A DNA stretch of 64,000 bases. Source: Amia ocellicauda. Lineage: Eukaryota > Chordata > Actinopteri > Amiiformes > Amiidae. The stretch covers positions 7,985,420 to 8,049,419 of the forward strand of contig NC_089851.1 in the NCBI RefSeq assembly GCF_036373705.1. Reading direction: 5' to 3'. The notes under the pieces were generated by a model. That model had not been told where the DNA came from. It searched no databases and worked only from the letters and a program-made list of their open reading frames with translations. Each line of letters starts with the position of its first letter. Positions within the stretch are counted from its first letter, which is position 1. A program made the position numbers and the translations under genes. Shown here one piece after another: positions 23,775 through 35,700 of this stretch.

Positions 23775-24810
23775 GCGAGGCGGAACAGGAGGAGCACTGC
23801 CAGAGCCCTACAAAATGACCTCCAGCGGGCTACTGGTATGCATGTTTCTGACCAAACTGTCTCCATGAGGGTGGCATGAGGGCCCAACGTCCTCTAGAGG
23901 GACCTGTGCTCACAGCCCAGCACCATGCAGCTCGATTGGCATTCACCAGAGAACACCAGAATTGGCAGATCCGCCATTGGTGCCCTGTTCTCTTCACAGA
24001 TGAGAGCAGGTTCACACTGAGCACATGTGACAGACGTGAAAGAGACTGGAACATCATCCAGCATGACCAGTTTGGCGGTGGGTCAGTGATGGTCTGGGGA
24101 GGCATATCCTTGGAGGGTCGCACAGACCTCCACGTGCTAGCCAACGGTACCCTGACTGCTGTTAGGTACCAGGATGAAATCCTCAGACCCATCGTCTGAC
24201 CTTACGCTGGTGCAGTGGGCCCTGGGTTCCTCCTGGTGCAGGACAATGCCCGGCCTCATGTGGCCAGAGTGTGTAGGCAGTTCCTGGATGACGAAGGCAT
24301 TGATGCCATTGACTGGCCCTCACGTTCCTCAGACCTGAATCCAATTGAGAACCTTTGGGACGTTATGTATCGGTGCATCCGATGCCGCCGAGTAGCGCCA
24401 CAGACTGTCCAGGAGCTCACTGATGCCCTGATCCAGGTCTGGGAGGAGATCCCCCAGGACACCATCCACCGTCTCATCAGGAGCATGCCCAGACATTGTC
24501 GGGAGTGCATACAGGCATGTGGGGGCCATACACATTACTGAGTCACATTATGAGTTGCCGTGATGAAATTCACGCAAGTTGGAACAGCCTGTGATTTCAA
24601 TTGTTTATTTTGATTTTCGGTGTGAGTTTGAATCCAGCCCTCAATCGGTTGGTGATTTTGGATTCCATTGACCGCTGTTACGTCATTTTGTTCTCAACGA
24701 ATTACACAATGTACAGTAAAGATTTGGATCTTTAATATATTTGTTTAATATATTTGTTCACCGAGATCCGATGTGTGATTTACGTGTTCCCTTCATATTT
24801 GTGAGCAGTG
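23775..24810 (+). mobile_element. Tc1/mariner DD34E element, 5'-truncated
   Basis: The transposase remnant is followed by the family 3' end, closing in GTGAGCAGTG with TA at 24811-24812. The left terminus is absent and the copy starts inside the transposase. It is the same family as 9683-10380. Confidence 0.8.
23876..24541 (+). pseudogene. Tc1 DD34E transposase, truncated with stop and deletion
   Basis: Motifs in order are HAARLAFTREHQNWQIRHW, LFTDESRFTLSTCDRR (first catalytic Asp), GGGSVMVWGGISLEG, FLLVQDNARPHVARV (second Asp) and SDLNPIENLWDVMY (Glu). There are 34 residues between the second Asp and the Glu. About 30 bases are missing after CDRRERD compared with the copy at 10020. A TGA at 24197-24199 splits the frame after RPIV. 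The helix-turn-helix region is mostly gone. The last residues GGHTHY are the normal family end. Confidence 0.85.
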
Positions 24811-24812
24811 TA

Positions 24813-25827
24813 TCAAATCCCCGGCCAGACGTACAGGCTAGTATTGTGTGCAAATAATAAGAACAACACGAAGTCTACACACATTGTAGTTTGCTCTCGC
24901 TATGTATGCAAACCACACATACTATCAGCAAGGCAGAGAGGCTAGGTCACTCGCAAGGCTAGTGCTGTCAACAATACCCCATAGTCAACTGATGTAGCAG
25001 TGAAGCACGAAAACAACCAACACATCCTGGACTTTGTGTGCTGATAGAAACTGCACACACACAGTATCGGAAAGGTGCGTATGTGCAACAAATGTGCACT
25101 CAGGACACAACCAACAACCATTGATAGAAAAACAAAACTATTTAAAGAAGTGAAGAAACGGGATTGTGGCTGAGTTCTCCACAGTCCACAGAAAACTATG
25201 TGTGAATCTGAAGATGCTCCAGATTAGATGGTAAAGTGACACAATGAGGAAGAAAACACCTACATTGGATTAGGATCTAAATGACACGAGATTACATACG
25301 TGTTTATCTATATATTTTAATGCATATATACATGTGCATGTCCACAGTGGCGATTCTAGAGTCTGTGGGGGCTCTAGGTAGAACATTTTCTTTCTGTTTT
25401 CACATTTTGTAAAACTAAAATGAATCGATGCCCGTGAGCTCCTGACGGGGGTGGGGGTTGGTTGGGGAGGGGCGCTGACGGAGAGAGCAGCCCTGTGTGC
25501 AACACTTCTCAGCGTGGCGGTGGCATTGATTTCCCATTCCACGGGAACAGACAACCTTTGCTTTCTGCATTGGTTTGTACCAAGTTAAGAGCAGACACAT
25601 CATCAGCTGCCATGGATCCCTGTGTGAAACGTGCCAGAGGTGCAAACACACAACACACTACACACAACACACAGCCCCCTGAAGAGGGCAAGCTGCTGTG
25701 TGGGGTAATGCCGTATGGGGCTACGTAACCCTGGCATGTTGACTTAAATGGTGTCCAGGGAGCAGTTACTGTCATATTTAATAATGAAGATATACAACTA
25801 TTCAGCAGTGGAATTTTACAAGCATAA

Positions 25828-25868
<41 letters not shown>

Positions 25869-26344
25869 AATGCATTCTTCATCATTCTACAGTGCCAAAG
25901 TAATATCTATTATAAGTTCGGGACAAATTGTTGGGTTTGATTAAGCCTCGCTGTGCCACGGATATATAAAGTTGTTATCAACCCAAATTTTTAATGAAAG
26001 CAACACAATGTGTGTTGAATTTGTGTACAAATATGTTTCACAACAATTCCGTTATGTGGGGGACAGCAAATCACGTGTGAATCGATGAACAACTACTGCA
26101 TTACTATACACAAGCAAAATCATAATCATAATAACAACATCCTGAATTAAAGAAAGAAAGGGAAATTTACACTGAAATAAGCGGTGATAGTTATATTTCA
26201 CTAGATGGCGGTACTGCTCTCTACAGCCAAACTAAACATTAAGTGGCATTGGTTCGAACATAAGAAAGTTACAGACGAGAGGATGAAATTTTTGTTTTGT
26301 TTTATTTTAAAACAAGTTATAAGACTTATTAACATAAAAACATA
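24813..26344. other. Non-coding stretch
   Basis: It contains a palindromic (AAT)n/(ATT)n run at about 25828-25869 and a short CA-rich patch near 25650-25670. No gene is supported. Confidence 0.45.
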
Positions 26345-26902
26345 TACCGATCAGCCATAACATTATGTCCCCCTTTTGCCGCCAAAACAGCCCTGACCCG
26401 TCGAGGCATGGACTCCACTAGACTTCTGAAGGTGTGCTGTGGTATCTGGCACCAAGACGTTAGCAGCAGATCCTTTAAGTCCTGTAAGTTGTGAGGTGGG
26501 GCCTCCATGGATCGGACTTGTTTGGCCAGCACATCCCACAGATGCTCGATTGGATTGAGATCTGGGGAATTTGGAGGCCAAGTCAACACCTTGAACACCG
26601 CTTTTCCTTCCTTGGACCACTTTTGATAGGTACTGACCACTGCAGACCGGGAACACCCCACAAGAGCTGCAGTTCTGGAGATGATCTGACCCAGTGGTCT
26701 AGCCATCACAATTTGGCCCGTGTCAAAGTCGCTCAGATCCTTACGTTTGCCCATTTTTCTTGCTTTTAACACATCAACTTTGAGGACAAAATGTTCAATT
26801 GCTGCCTAATATATCCCACCCACTGACAGGTGCCATGATAACGAGATTATCAGTGTTATTCACTTCACTTGTCAGTGGTCAAAATGTTATGGCTGATCGG
26901 TG
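26345..26902 (-). mobile_element. Internally deleted Tc1/mariner (558 bp, MITE-like)
   Basis: Both ends are present. The right end, read inward, is CACCGATCAGCCATAACAT. The left end is TACCGATCAGCC. TA flanks both sides, at 26343-26344 and 26903-26904. The coding relic joins the N-terminal helix-turn-helix ([20 protein letters not shown] to [13 protein letters not shown]) directly to [20 protein letters not shown], so the central catalytic part is gone. The first base of the left end differs from the family C. Confidence 0.9.
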
Positions 26903-27335
26903 TATATACACACACTATATACTGAGACACACACACTATACAATGAGACACGATATACTGAGACGCACACACCATATATACACACACTATATACACAATA
27001 TATACAAAGACGCTATATACTGAGACACACACACATTATATATACACACACTACATACTGAGACACAAACACTATATATACACACACTATATACTGAGAC
27101 GCACACACTATATATACACACACTATATACTGAGACGCACACACTATATATACACACACTATATACTGAGATGCACACACTATATATACACACTATATAC
27201 TGAGACACACACTATATATACACACACTACACACTGAGACGCACACACTATATATACACAATATATACTGAGACGCTATATACTGAGACACACACTATAT
27301 ATACACACACTATATACTGAGACACACACACTATA
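26903..27335. repeat. 36-bp satellite array, left block
   Basis: Tandem units of about 36 bases are built from CACTATATACTGAGACGCAC and ACACTATATATACACA. It starts at the end of one Tc1 and is interrupted at 27335 by another. The frames through it are repeat artefacts. Confidence 0.9.
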
Positions 27336-28556
27336 CACTCACCTAAAGGATTATTAGGAACACCTGTTCAATTTCTCATTAATGCAATTATCTAACCAAC
27401 CAATCACATGGCAGTTGCTTCAATGCATTTAGGGGTGTGGTCCTGGTCAAGACAATCTCCTGAACTCCAAACTGAATGTCTGAATGGGAAAGAAAGGTAA
27501 TTTAAACAATTTTGAGCGTGGCATGGTTGTTGGTGCCAGACGGGCTGGTCTGAGTATTTCACAATCTGCTCAGTTGCTGGGATTTTCACGCACAACCATT
27601 TCTAGGGTTTACAAAGAATGGTGTGAAAAGGGAAAAACATCCAGTATGCGGCAGTCCTGTGGGCGAAAATGCCTTGTTGATGCTAGAGGTCAGAGGAGAA
27701 TGGGCCGACTGATTCAAGCTGATAGAAGAGCAACTTTGACTGAAATAACCACTCGTTACAACCGAGGTATGCAGCAAAGCATTTGTGAAGCCACAACACG
27801 TACAACCTTGAGGCGGATGGGCTACAACAGCAGAAGACCCCACCGGGTACCACTCATCTCCACTACAAATAGGAAAAAGAGGCTACAATTTGCACAAGCT
27901 CACCAAAATTGGACAGTTGAAGACTGGAAAAATGTTGCCTGGTCTGATGAGTCTCGATTTCTGTTGAGACATTCAGATGGTAGAGTCAGAATTTGGCGTA
28001 AACAGAATGAGAACATGGATCCATCATGCCTTGTTACCACTGTGCAGGCTGGTGGTGGTGGTGTAATGGTGTGGGGGATGTTTTCTTGGCACACTTTAGG
28101 CCCCTTAGTGCCAATTGGGCATCGTTTAAATGCCACGGCCTACCTGAACATTGTTTCTGACCATGTCCATCCCTTTATGACCACCATGTACCCATCCTCT
28201 GATGGCTACTTCCAGCAGGATAATGCACCATGTCACAAAGGTCGAGTCATTTCAAATTGGTTTCTTGAACATGACAATGAGTTCACTGTACTAAACTGGC
28301 CCCCACAGTCACCAGATCTCAACCCAATAGAGCATCTTTGGGATGTGGTGGAACGGGAGCTTCGTGCCCTGGATGTGCATCCCACAAATCTCCATCAACT
28401 GCAAGATGCTATCCTATCAATATGGGCCAACATTTCTAAAGAATGCTTTCAGCACTTTGTTGAATCAATGCCACGTAGAATTAAGGCAGTTCTGAAGGCG
28501 AAAGGGGGTCAAACACAGTATTAGTATGGTGTTCCTAATAATCCTTTAGGTGAGTG
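27336..28556 (+). mobile_element. Tc1/mariner DD36E element, copy 2 (1221 bp, complete)
   Basis: Both inverted ends match copy 1. The flanking TA lies at 27334-27335 and 28557-28558, inside the 36-bp satellite. The transposase frame is uninterrupted. It is a candidate autonomous element. Confidence 0.95.
27484..28524 (+). CDS. Tc1/mariner transposase, full length (346 aa)
   Basis: The frame starts at ATG in a weak context about 148 bases inside the element. The N-terminus carries two helix-turn-helix units: about residues 10-50, with ISQSAQLLGFSRTTISRVY, and about 60-115. The catalytic residues are D155 in SDESRF, D246 in QQDNAPCH and E283 in LNPIEHLW. There are 36 residues between D246 and E283, giving a DD36E signature. 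GGGGVMVWGMF at about 190-200 is the glycine-rich box. The protein ends GGQTQY. It should bind the inverted ends, cut them out and rejoin at TA. It is intact by eye. Activity is not shown. Confidence 0.93.
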   Translation: MGKKGNLNNFERGMVVGARRAGLSISQSAQLLGFSRTTISRVYKEWCEKGKTSSMRQSCGRKCLVDARGQRRMGRLIQADRRATLTEITTRYNRGMQQSICEATTRTTLRRMGYNSRRPHRVPLISTTNRKKRLQFAQAHQNWTVEDWKNVAWSDESRFLLRHSDGRVRIWRKQNENMDPSCLVTTVQAGGGGVMVWGMFSWHTLGPLVPIGHRLNATAYLNIVSDHVHPFMTTMYPSSDGYFQQDNAPCHKGRVISNWFLEHDNEFTVLNWPPQSPDLNPIEHLWDVVERELRALDVHPTNLHQLQDAILSIWANISKECFQHFVESMPRRIKAVLKAKGGQTQY

Positions 28557-28949
28557 TATATACACACACTATATACTGAGACACACACACAGTATATACA
28601 CACACTATATACTGAGACACACACACAGTATATATACACTCACACAACATACTGAGATGCACACACTACATACTGAGACGCACACCTTATATATACACAC
28701 ACTACATACTGAGACGCACACACTATATATACACACACACTATATACTGAGACACACACACTATATATACACACACTATACACTGAGACACGATATACTG
28801 AGACGGACACAGTATATATACACACACTATAATACACGCTATATACTAAGACGCTATATACTGAGACACACACACGATATATACACACACTACATGCTGA
28901 GACGCACACACTATATATACACAAACTACATATATACGCACACAGTATC
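28557..28949. repeat. 36-bp satellite array, middle block
   Basis: The array continues after the Tc1, with more variant units (for example GAGACGGACACAG). It ends where a truncated Tc1 begins. A short remnant of the array follows that element at 29685-29715. Confidence 0.85.
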
Positions 28950-29684
28950 AGGATCTGAGCGACTTTGTCAAGGGCCAAATTGTGATGGCTAGACCACTGG
29001 GTTAGAGCATCTCCAGAACTGCAGCTCTTGTGGGGTGTTCCCGGTCTGCAGTGGTCAGTACCTATCAAAAGTGGTCCAAGGAAGGAAAAGCGGTGAACCG
29101 GCGACAGGGTCATGGGCGGCCAAGGCTCACTGATGCACGTGGGGAGCGAAGGCTGGCCCGTGTGTCTGATCCAACACACAAGCTACTGTAGCTCAAATTG
29201 CTGAAAAAGAGAATGCTGGTTCTGATAGAAAGGTGTCAGAACACACAGTGCATCGCAGGTTGTTGCGTATGGGGCTGCGTAGCCGCAGACCAGTCAGGGT
29301 GCCCATGCTGACCCCTGTCCACTGCCGAAAGCGCCTACAATGGGCACGTGAGCATCAGAACTGGACCACGGAGCAATGGAAGAAGGTGGCCTGGTCTGAT
29401 GAAACACGAGTTCAAGATGTTGACTTGGCCTCCAAATTCCCCAGATCTCAATCCAATCGAGCATCTGTGGGATATGCTGGACAAACAAGTCCGATCCATG
29501 GAGCCCCACCTCGCAACTTACAGGACTTAAAGGATCTGCTGCTAATGTCTTGGTGCCAGATACCACAGCACACCTTCAGAGGTCTAGTGGAGTCCATGCC
29601 ACGACGAGTCAGGGCTGTTTTGGCGGCAAAAGGGGCACCTACACAATATTAGGCAGGTGGTCATAATGTTATGGCTGATCGGTG
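28950..29684 (+). mobile_element. Tc1/mariner, 5'-truncated and internally deleted
   Basis: Same family as 26345-26902. The left end is missing: homology starts at AGGATCTGAGCGAC. The right end CATAATGTTATGGCTGATCG is kept, with TA at 29685-29686. The coding relic includes QGHGRPRLTDARGERRLA, a stop in the linker, SEHTVHRRLLRMGLRSRRPV and VAWSDETR. It then jumps, out of frame, to the segment that encodes [18 protein letters not shown]. It cannot encode an active enzyme. Confidence 0.88.
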
Positions 29685-29787
29685 TATGCACACACTATAT
29701 ACCGAGACACTACTTAACAGAGACTTTGCACTGAGGTACTTCCCCTTACTGTGAGATGTCGCTCAGATGATCCTCCGGCCTGTAGGA

Positions 29788-32700
29788 TCACTGCTGAATG
29801 TTCACGCTGCAGCAGCAGCAGACACGGGCCAGGAAGCGGCGGAAGCGCTTCCACACAGACAGTCTGGCCTGTTCCGGCATCTCGGCAGCGGCTGAAACGC
29901 ATTCAGAGAAATACACATGTACAATATTTTGTATGTATATTATGGATTTCCTTGCCAGGTGTGCAACTTACAAATTCACATAATACGTGGAAATTTGGTT
30001 ATAATGAATACGTACACCACTAAACATGCATATTCATTTATTGTTGAACTGTCAATCTGTAAATCTTTAAATCTTTAAGTATGCGTGTCGTGAACGCGGC
30101 CAGAGACTCGCGTCACTGTCCTGCCGCCCTGGATTCTGGGTGAAAGCTCAAGTGTGGCAGCAGACGACAATTTCTACAGCCGTGAAACACACCTTCAAGC
30201 GGCCCTGCTGTTAAGCCACATGACTCACTGTAGACAAATGGCAGACTTCCCACCGAGAGGCTCGTCTCACCACAACGTACCTGCTGGGGCAACCTCATGT
30301 TCCTCTTCTCTGGCCTGGACCTCTTCTCCGGGCTGTGTCTCAGTTTGTGTAACGGGTTGTGTAACGGGTTGTGTCTCGCGTTGTGTCTCACTTTGTGTCA
30401 TGGTTTGTGTCACAGGTTGTGTCTCGCTTTGTGTCTCGCTTTGTGTAACGGGTTGTGTAATGGATTGTGTCTCGCTTTGTGTCACGGTTTGTGTCACGGT
30501 TTGTGTCTCGATTTGTGTCTCGCTTTGTGTCTCGCTTTGTGTCTCGCTTTGTGTCTCGCTTTGTGTCTCGCTTTGTGTTTCTGTCTCGATTTGCGTCTCG
30601 ATTTGTGTCTGGGGTTGCGTCTCGATTTGTGTCTCGGGTTGTGTCTCGGGTTGTGTTTCTGTCTCGGGATGTGTCTGGGGCTGTGTCTTGATTTGTGTCA
30701 CGGGTTCTGGTTCTGGCTCGGGTTCTGGCTGGGGTTCCTGTGTGCAGACAGGGCAAAGCATCTCTCAGTACAAACGGACAGACACACAGAGCTGCACTGG
30801 TGAGGTCAGAGTCACGTGTAGCTGTGTGACACTCAGGGCTGCAGCAAAACTGACACACAATGCTCACAGCAACACAGAAATCAGTAGAGCTGGGATAATT
30901 AATCAAGATACTCGAGTCGTGACGATTATTTTAATACTCGACGATCTTTTTGGTATTCGAGTAATCCCCTTAATATATGCATATGGTATATTAGCAACTA
31001 CATTCACACCAGGTGCGTTCTTAAATAATAATTCCGATCAAGCATGGCAGAGGGGGCAAGGGCTTCCTGGTGATGGCCTCTGCACTGCCCGACACCCTGC
31101 TGGCCAACAGTCTGCGGGCTGCACCTCCCAGATCCAGGCACTATTTTCACGTGTCAACAATGCATTGATTGGTATCTGTAGGCCTTCTTGAATGATTTCA
31201 AGTAATAAATCCGCAAGCAGCCTAAATATCCATGTATACAGTCAAATTGATTTTAGCAAAAAAATATCCGGCCCCCATGAGGTCTCATTTGAACAAATCC
31301 GGCCCACTACCTAATATGGGTTTGACACCCCTGATATAATGACTAAAGTGACAATATTCAAGAGCCAGATGTTTGGAATTCTGTTTCCCTGTTTAGAATT
31401 ATTTTTTACTTGTATATAGTTATTCCGGCTGTCGGTAGTCTAATATAAATGGCTGTAATATCTGTTCTGGAGGTCAGATTTGAGTTATTTTTTACACAGG
31501 TTCATAAGACTTTCACTGTCCAGTGTCAAAAGTCTGCCTGGAGCACTAAAACAGTGTTATATTGACCTTAAATTCACTATTTTGTTATTTATTTTGCTCC
31601 ACTTGTTCAGCAAACAGCAAGAATCCAAGTACAGCTCTGCAAAAAATTAAGAGACCATTTAACATTGATTTCTGAACTTGAAGTAGTCTCTTAAGTTTTT
31701 AAAGAGCTGTAAGTTGAAGTGACAACAATGAATAAGTTTTACAATTGCTTTCCAAAAATGTAGGAGTACATTTTGTACTGTAGTTATTTATGTGAGAATG
31801 CATTTTCAGATTTAATAAAACTGAAGAAAAATAAAATGTTATGTGCTGTGTGAGTGAGACCGGCCCACATGGTACTCACCGCAGTGGCCTCAGACTGATT
31901 CTGCTGCTGGTGGGATGGCCAGTCCGCCAACGGCTGGTCAACATGCACCTCAGTCAGTTCCTGCTGTTTGACGTTCACTGCCACCTGTTCCTGGGAGGCT
32001 ACACTCACAGGCTTCTGGGAATAGGGAAACCTCACAGGCCTCCAGGTGGCTGTTCTCACTTTACCGGGATTCCAAGGGACCGCGGTCACGTTATAGGGAT
32101 ACCGGAGGGCTAAGGTCTCTCTCGTGAACGTCGAGGGGACGGCCGGCAGGACAGTCACCGGCTCCTGGGGGGCTGGGGTCACTTCCTGCTCCGTTGACTG
32201 TGCAGTCAGCATCAGCTCCGTGACCTGGCACGAAACCCTGTCCGCACCCTCAGTCCCAGTCTCCTGCCACAGTGGATAAAAACACAATTAAGTAACCGAG
32301 AGCTCAGTTGGTACCTGCAGGGTAGGGGCTCCTCCGGGTCCACTGACTTAATGTTCACACACATTGTAAAGCTATTAGTAGGACTACAGAAATAAGTTTG
32401 TAACGTTTCTCCAGTCCCATAAAAAGGCAGTCGCCTTAAACTATTCAGGTAGAGAGATGGAAAAATAATAAAAGCCTAAATAATAATTATATGGCTTTCA
32501 TCACACATTACAGTAAGCTAATTAGAGCACTGATTAACCCTCTTTTTTCTGTTAGTTAATTAGTTAACATTAACATACTTTTCAGGCCTTGTTGATGCAT
32601 TCGTTATGGTCTTGTTCATGCTAAAGAACAGATTACTAGTTACTGTTATAATAATAATATACACGCTTTATAACGTGTTGCCAATTTGTTTTATCAAACC

Positions 32701-35700
32701 AAAACGTACAGTGAGTTTTTTATTGTTGGATAAATACATGCAAATGTACAACACTGTGACAATCCGTGTTAGGTATCGCTAAAACACTGCAGTCCAGAGT
32801 TTACTGGATCTCGGTGCTGAGGGTATGAATACTTTTGAACCTCGTTTTTAAGTAAATATGGTGGAAAATGATTGAGATTGTTTGCCAAGTTCAAAACTGA
32901 GTGTCCATAATAGTCCTGTTGCGATTCATTAATGCATCAAATAGTGAATTTTTACACTGCCATTTCATAGCCACTGTAGTCTATGAAGGATGTGCACCTG
33001 GACACTTCAATGATAACACCCAACAGCACAGTGCTTGACAGCGATGTATGCGATACACAAAACACACACTACGGTTACACAAAATCCTCCAATAATGGAG
33101 CACTTCTGTAAAAACAAGTTTATAGGCACACTTATAAAACAATAGTACGGCCTATATTTTAATGTGCTCACGTTGTTTAGAGTGAAAAACAACAAACGGC
33201 ACGATATATTTGCCTCAAACTGCCACTGAATAAGCAAGATAAACTGAACTGCGTGAACAAGGGAATTGCGCAGTGATGGAGTAAGAATCAGTGTCGCCAG
33301 CTAGACTAAGGTGCGCATGCGCTGATTAATGCAGGGTTTCTCCTGCAGAGGGGATTTTGTGGCGCCGCCAAAGAGGTTTTACCGGCCGCCAAAACGATAC
33401 GAATTGGAAAGAAATAGCATTTCAAATCCTCTCCGAATGCCTTTAATAGCAATTTATCAAACAACTGTTGAACACGCAGAACATAAACTTAAATACAACG
33501 TCTTTGACTTCCAGTCAGCTCCCCTCCGGTCCACGGCGCTATATTTCACCGGGGTGCGGCCCGCTCTCCCCAGCGGAGGCCGCACACGGGCCGGCGTGTT
33601 TGAGCCGCAGTGGCATTTTGTCCCAGCAGGCGGCACTGAAAATGTCGGTCACTCCCCGTCTTTAAGGCCTTGGCCTCTGTGAACCACTGCGGTTTGACTG
33701 CTACACCGTCACTCAATTTAAAGTAGAGGGTTGTACCAAAACAAAAAAAGGAGCATTCAAAGCAGCACGTCGTCCTCACCTTGGCTCATCTGACCATATC
33801 ACTGTAATGTTAACACCAGCATACAGATCACTGCTGACCAGACTTAAGCCCTCCAAGAAACAGGTGAGGGTTTGGCCAGAGGAAGCCATGCTAACACTAC
33901 AGGACTACTTTGACTGTACTGACTGTTCTGTTTTCAGAGAAGCGGCCACCAAAGATCAGACCACAGATGTCAGTGAATATACTGAGACTGTTTCGGGTTA
34001 CATTCAGAAATGTATGGAGGATGTTAGCGTCTTAAGAACCATTACAGTCCGGGCAAATCAAAAGCCATGGATGGCCATCGAGGTTCGAGCCCTGCTGAAA
34101 GCTAGATATTCAGCTTTTAAATCCGGCGACGCTACTGCCCTCAGGTCGGCAAGAGCCAATCTGAATAAGGCCATCAGAATAGCAAAAAGAGCACATGGAC
34201 AAAAAATTCAGGGTCACTTTCAGGACTATAAAGACACCAAGAGACTGTGGCAGGGAATTCAATCTGTCACAGATTACACGTCTGCTCCTCAGGCCTGTGA
34301 TGATGGCACCAATTTCCTGAACCATTTAAACAACTACTTTGGCAGGTTTGAAGCACTTAACAACATAACAGCAGCGAAAGCTATTCCATATCATGATGAC
34401 CAGGTGCTACGACTCGACCCAGCTGATGTCAAGCGGATCTTGGGGAAGATCAATCCACGCAAAGCTGCGGGCCCTGACATGATACCGGGGTGTGTGCTCA
34501 GGGGGTGCGCAGATCAGCTGACTTATGTCCTAATAGACATATATAACATCTCCCTGAGTCAAGCAGTTGTACAATCATGTTTTAAAACCTCTGCCATCAT
34601 CCCAGTTCCAAAAAAACCTAGTTAGTAGTCTAAATGACTAGCGACCGGTAGCACTTACTCCCATAATGATGAAGTGCTTCGAAAGACTAGTCAAGAATTA
34701 CATTACAACTGTCCTCCCCTCCTCACTTGACCCACTTCAATTCGCCTAAAGCCCAAACCGTTCTACTGAGGATGCTATATCCACTGCACTTCATCTGAGC
34801 CTAGAACACCTGGAGAAAAAGAACACCCATGTACGGATGCTGTTTGTCGATTTTAGCTCGGCATTCAACACCATAATCCCCCAGCATCTGATCAACAAAC
34901 TACGCACACTTGGACTAAACACTCCAATGTGCAACTGGATCTTAGACTTTCTCTCAGAGAGGTCTCAGTTTGTGCAAGTAGGCAACAACACATCATCCAC
35001 CATCTCATTGAGTACTGGATCTCCGCAGGGCTGTGTTCTGAGCCCCCTTCTGTTCACCTTGATGACTCACGACTGTTGTGCAAAGCAGAACACGAACCAC
35101 ATCATAAAGTACGCGGATGACACGACAGTGGTGGGTCTGATTCACAATAATCAGGAGAACGCTTACAGAGAGGAGGTGGAACTTTTCACAGGCTGGTGCA
35201 AAAACAACAACCTTGTACTGAATGTCGAAAAAACCAAGGAGCTGATAATTGATTTCAGGAAGAAACGGCCCATGTATACCCCAATCTCCATCAATGGAAC
35301 TGCTGTGGAAACTGTACAGGGTACTAAGTTCCTGAGAGTTCATGTGGCCGACAAGCTGTCCTGGTCCCTGCACATCTCCTCTTTGGTGAAAAAGGCTCAC
35401 CAGCGGCTACACTTCCTGCGGCAGCTGAAGAGGGCTCACCTAAATCTATCTATCCTCACCACACTCTACAGGGGGGCACCGTAGAGTGTGTTGACCAGCA
35501 GCATCTCTCTCTGGTATGAGAACAGCAACACATCAAACAGAAAGGCCCTGAGGAGGGTGGTGAGGTCAGCGGAGAGGATTATTGGGGTCACATTGTCATC
35601 TATGGAGGACCTGGCTCAAAAATGCATACTGGCCAAAGTGACCAGCATCCTGAAAGACCCCACTCACCCCTGTCATAAACTTTTCTCCCTCTTGCCTTCG

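Noticed and set aside
26987..29179. Tyr/Ser/Val/Cys and His/Thr/Leu repeat frames over 26.9-29.0 kb
   Set aside because: Translations of the 36-bp satellite. They do not extend into any recognised coding sequence.
30154..31191. Long plus-strand open frames of Cys-Val-Ser and Leu-Cys-Leu repeats
   Set aside because: They cross the same 12-bp minisatellite as exon C. A stop-free repeat of three-fold length opens several frames. Only the minus frame is bounded by splice sites in phase with neighbouring exons.
31841..32113. 90-codon plus-strand frame, repeated at 36297-36569
   Set aside because: Conserved between the duplicates only because the whole block is duplicated. The minus frame has splice sites and phase continuity; this one has none.
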